Assembly: GCA_047967505.1 (NCBI GenBank)
Contig: CM106538.1
From: Dipteris shenzhenensis
Lineage: Eukaryota; Polypodiophyta; Polypodiopsida; Gleicheniales
Length of the DNA stretch: 64,000 nt
Strand: one strand, 5' to 3'
Shown here: one piece after another, positions 55,181 through 64,000 of the stretch
Layout of the letters: each line of letters begins with the position of its first letter
How positions within the stretch are numbered: position 1 is the stretch's first letter
Made by a program: the position numbers and the translations under genes
Notes under the pieces: model-generated
What the model was told of the DNA's origin: nothing
Databases searched by the model: none
What the model saw: only the letters and a program-made list of their open reading frames with translations

Positions 55181-57434
55181 GGTGCATGTATGCACGAAAG
55201 CACTTAGCTCCAACTTGTGGGTTTTGTGGGTCTTTAGACACTGTCGATTGTTTAAAGAAACACTTTGAGGACTCGCAAGATCCGTTAGGCTTTTCCAAGG
55301 TTCTATATTTATTTGTATGCTCTTACATTGACTGCAAAGCCACTGCCTTTATTAAAAAAAACTATAAATTAAAACTGGAAGGTAAATCGGCATTATTTTT
55401 CCTTGAAGGTTTTATGAATGATACTTGCAAAGTTTTGATGTCAACTTTTTTGGTTTTTTTGGCTTTTTTTTAATAAATAGATCGAGTAGACGACAATCTC
55501 TTCACTGGTAGGCATAAAGCCCATTTCCCTAGCATAAAGCCCTTTCAGCAGGAATGGATTTTTTTTAACAGGCGAACCTGCTTTTCTGGGAAATGGCTTT
55601 CTAGATAGAAATTTTTTTTCTAGGCACAGGCTCTTAGGACAGTAATTTGTTTTTTCAGGCAACGGTTCAGCAATAGTCTCGTCCTCAACTTCTAATTCCT
55701 GCAAGGCACATTCATTTTCAGGATCTCATTGCAAGGGAATGGAAGATCCTCAAGGGCCACCACATATCGCCTTAGTTCCACAAACATGTCGCTAAAAAAT
55801 CTTGCAAATCATGCCTCTGCTCCCCGAGGAGATTCAGATGCAACATGCATGTCACGTGCTAATCCAGGAGCCTTCTGCAAACAAAGATAGGATCAGAGGC
55901 AAGTAGCAATACTGCCACACTAGCTAGATCTGCACCAACCGACAAGCCAATCAATGGTAAGCCAATTAGAAGATCCAAAAATACCACTTTGACTCTACAG
56001 AACAATGCAGTTTTAGGAGATGTCGAACAAGATAGAGGGGGAAACCACTTGCTTTAAGTCCTAGACTGAGCTGGCATTTGGGCAATCGTCTGACCCTTGG
56101 TCTATGGAGGAGGTGGTAAGATTGCATGAGGATCTCACGTTGACAGGAGTACCCAAGGAGGTGAGTTTTTGGTCCCAGGCATCCCAAGAGGCATCGGCAA
56201 ATGAATTAGGTACGAGAAAGAAGCCGAAATTAGCGACGTAGTCGCAACGAGCATGAAGTGGATAGCTTGGATGTATTGGTGGATGAGAGAGGAAATTTGA
56301 AGGAGAAGATGAGGAGGGGTGAACGATGTATCTTTATCTTTATGGAGCTCAAAGAGCAGGTGAAACTACAAGCGAAGATGGAACCGCCATAGCTAGAGCT
56401 TTGGAGTCAGAGAAATGGGCAAAAGAGCTGAAAAGAGTTGTAGAATCGAAGCCCAGAATTAGATTGCAATCATGTCTGAAAACATTTGCCAGAATGAAGA
56501 TTTCGAGCCATAGCCCGAGGTCGTGAAGCTCATCAGATTCAACTGATGGCATGGGGGTGGCATAGCCATAGCCCAAGCTCTTCAAGCTCACATAGCCAAA
56601 GCTACCTGCCTGGGTCAGAAGCTCGTCGAGCAACTTCACAGTCCAAATCAAATGTAGAAAGCACTGGATGAAAATGGAGGGAAGACGATGATTTATTGGG
56701 TCGCCTAAAAGATTGTGTAAGCTGCCATAGCTATGATCTGAGGATACATTAAGATGAGGGAGAGGAGAACCGAGCTATATACGCGACCCTTCATTTGGAT
56801 ATGTGTCTGCAAATATGAGTTTGAGATGAAAAGTCACTCCAAAAAGCTCGTTATCCTTGTCCGCTCTCATGTTTACATGCCATGTAAATATATTCTCATC
56901 CAATGGTTGCCCAACTACATTGGCAAGCGGATTCTGTAGCACCTGCAAAGAGATATAATAATAGAAACCATCACTTCGTATAAGCTTACGAAAATTTGAT
57001 AAGACCCAGAAGAGATACAAAGCCAAGCAATAAGAAAATTAGCTTGTTTACTGAGCAGAAGAAACAGCCAGGTGGACACGAAGGAGGAATGCTCACGAGC
57101 TCAAGAGAGATTCAATAGATCTTGCATGGAAAGATACAACAACGATTGGTTCCAAGCACTTTAATAATAGAAAAGCATGGCTTGCATAGCACACTTGACT
57201 TTGCTATAGTAAGGCCTTGGGGAGCACTTTTCACAACAATAGGCTACTCTTGTTTAGAAGGGAAGAAAGGTCGGTTGAGTAGCCGCCCTTCACCCAAACA
57301 AGCTAAAAAAGCCCAAAAGCCAACATCCATCTAAAATTGAGCTTAGGAATTTCAAAAATTTTCCTAAAACATTTGAATAATCATAAGACTTGGGCCAACT
57401 CAATCCTTAAGCACTATCTCTAGGAGAGCCAATG
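55181..57434. other. 2.25 kb insert of unknown nature in dispersed repeat copy B
   Basis: Copy A has no equivalent of this stretch between 46290 and 46300. It contains coherent-looking frames without recognised motifs: 55197-55473 plus (CGFCGSLDTVDCLKKHF, KSALFFLEGFMNDTCKVLM), 55704-55441 minus (CLEKKFLSRKPFPRKAG) and 56651-56349 minus. No LTR, convincing TIR or target duplication was seen. It might be a decayed transposon or captured gene fragments, or copy A might carry the deletion. Confidence 0.5.
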
Positions 57435-57990
57435 CTAACAAACATAACATGACAAAAGGTAGATCAAATATAAACCAAAGCGATGGAGTGCCTTTTCCCC
57501 TTTAGGCAAGCAACTGAAAGGTGGAAAAAGCAAGGCTACATTCAAATGTTATACATAAAGTGTGAAAAAAATAAGCACACTAGGGCTCTTAAAAGTTACT
57601 TTGAACGCATCCACTACCTAATTGTGTTGGGGTAGCCTCGGGGAGGCCACTACTTAAAAACCCTCTATATTGCGTGCCTTCAAATGGTATTTTAAAACCT
57701 CATATCTATAAAATGACCCCTTGGTCTATATAAAGGTAAGATTTATTTCAGTACCCCAATTAAACCTTGTTTCTGGAAAACATAGAGAAACTTTTATATT
57801 TGAAAACCCCTTTTGTTGACCCCTCTCCAATACTCACCCACCCATGGTCCTATCGAGAGGCACACTCAACATAGTAGGATTCCAACAAGGGTAGCCTCAG
57901 TGATAGTCCCTTGTGCCATATCTATACTATATACCATCAAAATTATTCTCTCCCTAAAACTCAATATTCTCTCTATACATGTCACCTTTA
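57435..57990 (+). repeat. Dispersed repeat, copy B, right part
   Basis: Colinear with about 46300-46890 of copy A (AGAGTGCCTTT or GGAGTGCCTTTTCC, GGTGGAAAAAG, TAATTGTGTTGGGGTAG, CATGGTCCTATCGAG). It includes a third tRNA-like unit at 57845-57955. Confidence 0.85.
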
Positions 57991-58567
57991 CAAAGCTCAA
58001 TTTTTTAAAAATGAAGACGTGGTGTAGTCCAAATGAAGGTTACATGGGAAGAGCTAGGAATCCCTCCGCGGATAGCTCCCTCATTTTGCATCCATGGCTT
58101 TCCTCTCATCATGACTTGCATTAGCGGCCCCAAGGATGCCTCATGTGAAAGTCGTCCCTCTATCTTCACTATTGCCTCTGATCTGCATCAGACGTGATGG
58201 TCGTTAAACACGCCTCCTTTGTTGCACCCTCGCCGCTCTGTTGAGGTTTGAAGAACAGTTGAATCCGGATGCACAATTGGAGCAAGAGGGTCTTAATGTT
58301 TGTGCCGGAGCAAGGCGGGGGTAGTTGGAGAGATAATGAATAGCTTGTCTTTGATGAAGCCTTGGATGCTAATGGAGATGCTCCTAGAAGCCCCTAATAA
58401 AAGCCTTGACTTGATTTGTTTGTTGTCTTATACATTAATTCATCCGTTGCTCCTCTCTCAATTCTAAGTTCAGATTTGTTCGCTCTGTTGAAGAGAGTTA
58501 CACAGCAGATTCATTGCTCCCCTGCTTCATTGCAATCCGATTGCAGTCCCCGCAATTGAAAATCGCC
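57991..58567 (+). other. Upstream region of the SMP-30-like gene
   Basis: No coding frame is supported. The last 120 bases are CT-rich (TTGCTCCTCTCTC), as in many plant 5' leaders. No confident TATA box was identified. Confidence 0.4.
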
Positions 58568-59936
58568 ATGGCATTGAGCAAATGTAACGCTTTCTCGGCT
58601 TCGATTTGCCTCCTTGCCATCGCAGCTTATGCCTTCTTTCGCTCCCAGGAAGCGCGAATACCTCCCGACACCAGAGTCGACTCCCGAGGCTTCGCGTGGT
58701 TCCGAGAATGCGCTCAGTGGGATCCCCTCGACCAGAGGTTCCTTGTTTCCTTCTTGGGGGGTGGCCTGGGACAGGTGAAAATCGCAGAGCCTGGCGTTGG
58801 GATTGCCGCGGAGCAGGTTCTGGTGAAGGATGCCGACCTCTCCGGCAATTCCACCTTGGGTTTCAAGCTGGACGCTGCCAGAAACAGAGTGTTAGCTGCT
58901 GTTGCTAATGTCTTTAGCAATAAATACAGTGCGCTTGCAGCTTACGATACCCGGTCCTGGGATAGGATCTTTCTAACGACGCTCGCAGGTCCAGGTATGT
59001 CTTGCTAATCCTGCCTTGAACGATTGATCCAACCTTGCTGCTGCCTGCATGCTTGATCTTTGCAACTATGTATGGCTGATTCTCTCTGTATTTCTGCACT
59101 TGAGGTTGCACCTTAGACATCACTGCCTGCCCGCGACTTGCCATTGAAAGGTTTGTGTGCACCTGAGGTGCAAAACATCCGTATCGACCCTTGCTGCTTG
59201 GATCCCCACTTCTTGCACTAAGTCTTTTGCCAGGGATTCCCTGTTACTTAGGATGAAGTTTTGGGGCACCTCAGCAGCGTAAATCCCTGGAGAGGACGGT
59301 TGTTCATACGGATGCTTCCCTTCTGTGTTTGGAGAGGCAAAAGTCTTGTTGTGTATCTAAGCAGAGAAACTGTGTGCAGAGAGACTCTCGCTCGCAGACG
59401 ACGTCGCATTCGATCCAGAAGGCAATGCTTACGTGACAGACGCGGCAGGGGCTCTGATATGGAAGGTGAGCTCGGACGGCTCGGAGGCAACAGTGCTGAC
59501 GAGCGATCCAATCTTCAAGATCAAGCCCAAGCCCTCTGCAATGAGGCCGAGCTTGAACGGCATTGTCTATCATCCAGATGGCTATCTGGTGGTCTCACAT
59601 ACAACAGGCAACGCCCTGTTCAAGGTATCATTGGATGGGAAGAGCGTGGTGAGGGTGGAGGGAGATGAAGTGCCATCAGGAGATGGGATAACGCTGGTGA
59701 GACCAGATCAGTTGGCTGTGGCAGGGATGTTCAATGGGGTGATGCTAGTGGAGAGCAAGGATGGGTGGCTCACAGCCAAGGTAACCCATCACTATGCACC
59801 TCCTGTGCATCGTCTAGCTTCTGCAGTGACTGTCAAAGATGACTCTGTCTTTGTCAGCTACCTGAACGGTTTTGGTATCCCTTACACCTCCACCATTGGT
59901 GAGGCTTCATTCACTCCCCTCTCCATTGTTGCATGA
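58568..59936 (+). CDS. SMP-30/gluconolactonase-like protein, two exons
   Basis: Exon 1 is 58568-58994 and exon 2 59380-59936, joined across a 385-bp intron with CCAG|GTATGT donor and TGTGCAG acceptor in phase 1; the joined frame is 327 residues, close to plant relatives. The ATG has good context (ATCGCCATGG). Residues 8-24 are hydrophobic and could be a signal peptide or anchor. The SMP-30 six-bladed propeller family binds a divalent metal through Glu, Asn and Asp. Candidates are Glu47 (FRECAQWDP), Asn202 (LNGIVYHPDGYLVVSH) and Asp244 (SGDGITLVRPDQ); ADDVAFDPEGNAYVTDA is another family hallmark. Plant members are annotated as calcium-dependent phosphotriesterase-like, and the true substrate is unknown. 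No break is visible, so this is the best intact host gene here. Confidence 0.87.
58995..59379 (+). other. Intron of the SMP-30-like gene
   Basis: GT-AG intron of 385 bp. The frames at 59248-59573 on both strands overlap it or exon 2 and are shadows. Confidence 0.8.
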
Positions 59937-61159
59937 CCTTTCCTTTTCTGTCTCTCATAATGAACTTATCCTGATCTCCTCCTTTTCCTTCTCTCAAGAA
60001 TGATTGCTTCTTCTGCGTCATCTTTCTTGTAGTCAAGCTGTCTTGTTTTGTTATTCTGCCTTCTTTCTGTCAAACATCAGGGCATGATCTCTGTCATCAC
60101 TTTTCACAATCTGATAAGCAAGCTAATCTTTTTTGTTGCTCTGCCTTCTGTCTGTTGTATGATCTGTGTCATCTTCATAGCAGCTATGGCACATATCCTT
60201 GACCCGTTATATTGTCTCTCGAAGCAACTGCCTTACCTTGTTTCGGTTTGCTGCTCTCACTAATCCGGACGAGTGTGTTTATCTTGATGCCCAGCTTTGG
60301 CACATACGTTTTTACTCCCTATGGAAGTAAGCTCTCTCTGTTGTTGCTTTGCGTCCTTGTTGTGACGGCCATCGTTGGCACATTCCCTCATACTTTCACT
60401 ACCTCCAGAAGCAGTCTTTATTTTGGTTCCCTGGTTTTGCTGCTCTGACCCTTGCGCCTGCGTTCGATCTACATAAGGGCACTCAGCATTTTGCCTTCCC
60501 TTGCTATTTCCTTTAATGCTAGATCCCTCTTCACTTCGTTGAATTCAAGATCGTGTGTAGTTTTCTGAAATAGAGTTTTCTTCTGGAATCGACTGCATCT
60601 CTTTCGCTAGTCAATGGTTCCTCCTAAAACTGAGATTTCCATGTGCTTTCTCCTCAGCCTTTCATGCCAACAAATATCCTCCCCTTATTTCAATGTCTCA
60701 ATCTTTAATCCAAGCACAAGATATCAGTATTACTGTACTCTGCATCCTTTGTCATGAAGTATAGTGTCTTTTTTCTCTGTCTTAGTTTTTTGCTATAACG
60801 CAAACCATGTGTGTGGCTCTTTCTTGGATCTGAAGTTCAATTTCTCAAGTAGCTTGCAAGCCCTTTGAAACCAAAATTTTATTTCATGTTTTTTAGCAGT
60901 AAATAGACATTTCCTTGACTAGAGTTTCTCAGTGGAATTTCAAATATTATTTTGACAATTGTTTATTTCTTATATGTCAAATCCATTTGTTAATGGAAAT
61001 GTTGTCTCTATATGTTTCAAAGGAGCTCCATCCATTTTTAATTTTCTTTAATATTAAAAGGTGAGCCATAGCATCTTTGCTAGGCTTGGCCTTTCTTTGA
61101 ATTAACAAAATTATTATCATCGTCACTAGCTTCATTGTATTGCTCACATGTGCTTCTTC
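59937..61159. other. Gene-free stretch 3' of the SMP-30-like gene
   Basis: CT-rich then AT-rich sequence with short hydrophobic frames of 70-80 residues that look like by-products of T-rich composition. The first few hundred bases probably include the 3' untranslated region. Nothing else supported. Confidence 0.5.
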
Positions 61160-61450
61160 CTATAACATCAATAGCACTAACTCCTCTAATGTCATTGGCT
61201 TTGATATTGTGATGTAATAATTGTCCTCACATAACTTTTGAACATTTTCAGAAGCGTATGAAGCTTTGATAGTTAGTTGACTCATGTCTCCCTTTTGAGT
61301 ATTCATGGCCAGTTGAATCCTCTTCACCATTTGCTTTGAGGTCAAGCATAGGTTCTTCATCCTCATAGCGGACAAATCATTGAAATGATCCTCATAGTAT
61401 TGTTTGTTTAATACATGCCTTGATGCTTCAATGGCATGATATTCTTTCAT
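61160..61450 (-). CDS. Unrecognised 96-residue frame
   Basis: Starts at an ATG at 61450-61448 and has a balanced, protein-like composition (KEYHAIEASRHVLNKQYYED, LTSKQMVKRIQLAMNTQKGD). No family recognised. It lies in a repeat-rich area and may be a transposon remnant. Confidence 0.25.
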   Translation of the reverse strand: MKEYHAIEASRHVLNKQYYEDHFNDLSAMRMKNLCLTSKQMVKRIQLAMNTQKGDMSQLTIKASYASENVQKLCEDNYYITISKPMTLEELVLLML

Positions 61451-62150
61451 TGTAATTTATGAAGCATGGTGTGGAGAAGAGTTTGTAGTGAAATTTGTAA
61501 GAAAACCTCAAAGGTGTTCAACTTGCAAAAGGGGGGATTATACAAGCTGACTACAAAAGGAAAGGTAGTGAATTTATTGCCAGTTGTTTGAGAATAGATG
61601 GGATCACTGTTGTAACAAATTCCCTGGCATAGGAGGGAAGTAACCTGGTAAAACTCCGATCACAGCTCTTTGCGTATCACTTCGCAGGTGCCTAGTGGGT
61701 GTTACCCCTTCCTCCTTGGTTGCTTGCCATTGCTTGTGGCGGTATTGTCCCTTGCTTGGACATGGGGGTGCATCTCAATTTTTATGTAACTATTAGATCT
61801 CCATTTGAGGTCATCCTAATGATCATAGACAACCCCTCATAATTATTTTTCTCATGTGAGTTAGGTTTATGAAGCATCATGAATTTAACCATGGCATCCT
61901 TTATCATTGTCTGTTTTAGTTTGGTATGAATTTTTACCTTTTAACTCTTTTGTGCCATCAGATGGCTTTATATTTTGACCTTTAAAATATGATGGTTATG
62001 CCCATCCAAGTTATGTTTCTCCCTAAAATTGAGAACGGGGCATCGATGATAAAATACCTTCTAAACAAATCAAAGATCTTAGTAACCTCACACTTGACAT
62101 AAGGCATACTTTGGCACAATAGGAATTTCTTCCTCCTTGCAATGTCCTCT
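61451..62150. other. Gene-free stretch
   Basis: No recognised coding, repeat or regulatory structure. Confidence 0.4.
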
Positions 62151-62157
62151 TTTACTT

Positions 62158-62285
62158 GTCATAGTAGAACCCCTGTTGACTTGTCCTCGTAGTAGGATTT
62201 GTTCTCGTAGATGGTAGTTGTTCTCTTTTTGTTGCCATAGTAGAATAACACACTCGACTTGTACTCTTAGATGGTATTTGTGCGT
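62158..62285. repeat. Two imperfect copies of a short tandem repeat
   Basis: CATAGTAGAA...CTTGT(C/A)CTC followed by TAGATGGTA(G/T)TTG occurs at about 62158-62220 and 62244-62280. The unit is about 85 bp and degenerate. Confidence 0.5.
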
Positions 62286-62879
62286 TTTGATATTCGAGAA
62301 GGGCCCATGCCCATGAGTCATCTAATCATGGCATGGGAGATTGGTTCTTTATCTTTTTTTGAAATTAGAGAGGCTACGGGTTGTCGCACCCAGTTGAGGG
62401 ATTCAATCCTTTTGCTCGCATGAAAGCTATTCCCTCCAAATTGTGCATGTGGAATGCCAAGTAATTGATGAATAAGTGGTTATGAAATAGGACCTCCTAG
62501 TTTATCTGAGGCATCCTCTAATAGGTGGACTCTCAAGCATAGAGATGTTCTCATTTGTGTTTGTTCCATTATCGTAAATTTGGTATGAAGGCTTTTTTTC
62601 TTAATCTATAGAGTCTCTCCTTCACATGCTCCCCTCTGCTTCCCCTCAATCTCTCTCTATGAGTTTAAACTTTTTTTTTCCATGTGTATATTTAACCATT
62701 TTAATAGACTCTCTCATAAAATGATTGACATACAGGGGAATGCCAACCAAAGATTGGAAACTTAATTTATGACATGTTTATAGAGTGACATGTGACAATA
62801 AGGATTTGTTGATAAATGACATGAAGAGTTGAGTTGTTGACGTGTGTTTCTTTTTCAAAATATTAAGTTTAGAGCAGAT
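62286..62879. other. Gene-free stretch before Copia-3
   Basis: T-rich sequence without supported features. Confidence 0.4.
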
Positions 62880-64000
62880 GTGAACTCTTTATGATTGCAA
62901 CATACTCGGTCTTTGTGGTAGACAAAGCAACACACTTCTGTACATCAGATATCCATGACACTGCACCACCTGCAAAGGTGAACACAACCAAAAGGGGATT
63001 TCTTGCTATCCACATGCCCTGCATAGTTTGAATATGTGTACTCAAGTACAAGCATCTCTCCTCTGTCAAAGTAGATATACATCTCCTTGGTATCCTTCAT
63101 GTACCTCTTGATGCACTTAAATGCCTCTCTTGGATTAGCCATATATCGGCTAACAACTTCTACTGCAAATGCAATGTCTGGTCTAGTAGCTATCATAGCA
63201 TACATAAGATCTCCAACCGTTGATACATAAGGAACCTTGGCTATCATGGTCCTCTCCTCATTTGATTTGGGACAATCTACCTAACTTAATTTTACATATG
63301 GAGGCAATGGAGTACTTACTATCTTCTCCCCTGCCATATTGAAACATTGTGACGCTTTTGTAACATACTCCTTCTGTGAAAGCCAAAGGAGTTTTCTACT
63401 TATTGTCTTCCCCTCCTGCATATTAAAACATTGCAACGCTTTTGTAACATACTCCTTCTATGAAAGCCAAAGGAGTTTTCTACTTAGGTCACATGTGATG
63501 CGTATACCAAGAATATGATCCGTAGGTCCCAAATCCTTCGTGTCAAAGGCCTCATGCAACTTAGTCTTCATTACATCCAAATCATAAGTATTATTGCTAG
63601 CCAATAGCATATCTATCATCCACATAAACTGCCAGGAGTATCGTAGTGATCAATCTCACTTCTTTTGAAACCCTGGGACTAAATGAAAGCATCAAACTTT
63701 TGATACTATTCTCTAAGCACTTGCTTAAGGCCATAGAGACTCTTTTTTAGCTTGCAAAATAAATTCTCTTTGCCATTTTCTTCAAAGCCTTCCATTTCTA
63801 CTATGTAAATTTGCTCATGCAGATCCCCATGCAAGAAAGCTGTCTTGACATCCATCTACATAAGCTTCATATCCTCTATTGTCACAAGTTTAAGTATGCA
63901 TCTAAATGTGATCATCGTCACAATCAGAGAGAATATCTCATCAAAGTTCACACCCTTCTCTTGCTTGAATCCGTTAGCAACGAAATGAGCCTTGTACTTA
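62880..64000 (-). mobile_element. Copia retrotransposon fragment (Copia-3): reverse transcriptase and RNase H
   Basis: The minus strand continues out of the window and is closely related to Copia-2. Recognisable in order from 64000 down are the segment around the start of reverse transcriptase, the region equivalent to KTAFLHGDLHE at about 63850, a decayed catalytic box near 63620 (VDD with extra bases), KVPY...GDLMYAMIATRPDIAFAVEVVSRYMANP (63247-63120), and the RNase H start NYAGHVDSKK near 63010. It stops near CVALSTTKTEYVA at about 62880, where Copia-2 goes on, so the 3' part of RNase H and the LTR are missing. Many stops and frameshifts. A truncated, dead copy. Confidence 0.9.
63316..63483 (-). 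repeat. 84-bp tandem duplication inside Copia-3 reverse transcriptase
   Basis: Copies at 63316-63399 and 63400-63483 share CTTTTGTAACATACTCCTTC, GAAAGCCAAAGGAGTTTTCT and more, with scattered differences. Copia-2 has a single copy of this segment. The length is a multiple of three. Confidence 0.92.

Noticed and set aside
59248-59668. Arg-rich frames over intron and exon 2 of the SMP-30-like gene
   Set aside because: Other-frame shadows of exon 2 joined with intron sequence.

Overview
This is a nuclear window from a land plant. The one large protein gene is a PLS-class pentatricopeptide repeat (PPR) protein whose wording of the repeats (MYAKCGSL, RDVVSWTALIAGYA, SLKACGSIGAIDKG) resembles the large PPR families of ferns, so a homosporous fern is my best guess; a lycophyte or other early-diverging plant is possible. 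No database search was run. Most of the window is transposable elements, satellite DNA and low-complexity sequence. Only two host genes are convincing.

Layout. 1-2572: 5' half of a decayed Copia retrotransposon (minus strand). 2593-21010: an 18.4 kb satellite array made of three related 182-bp monomers (A-B-C) that repeat as a 546-bp higher-order unit; both edges lie in the window. 21011-24830: gene-free sequence with a possible tRNA-derived SINE and long GT/GA and CT microsatellites. 24834-25280: a pseudogene piece of an MTR4/HEN2-type RNA helicase. 25365-26080: a nested tandem repeat. About 26972-34342: a CACTA (En/Spm) DNA transposon with a minus-strand TNP2-like transposase relic, a plus-strand TNPA-like gene, and between them about 1.4 kb of polypyrimidine tracts and ATGC palindromes. 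34430-39070: two hAT-like transposase relics around local tandem repeats. 39330-40830: a LINE fragment. 40885-43527: the PPR gene (minus strand), whose reading frame is cut by one in-frame TGA inside its E region. 45408-46890 and 49230-57990: two copies of one dispersed repeat; the second is split by a nearly complete Copia element (49539-54700, 171-bp LTRs, CACAA target duplication) and by a 2.25 kb insert of unknown nature. 48200-49114: a non-autonomous terminal-inverted-repeat element with a TATTAAT target duplication. 58568-59936: a two-exon SMP-30/gluconolactonase-like gene that looks intact. 62880-64000: reverse transcriptase/RNase H remains of a third Copia copy (minus strand).

The genes do not form a pathway. 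The PPR protein would be expected to act on organelle RNA, and the SMP-30-like protein to be a secretory or membrane-anchored beta-propeller hydrolase. The most informative structures are the satellite with its superimposed larger duplications, the Copia insertion with its unoccupied paralogous site in the same window, the TIR element, and the odd spacer of the CACTA element. I found no credible evidence of a wholly new gene system; most of the larger unrecognised reading frames are by-products of repeats.
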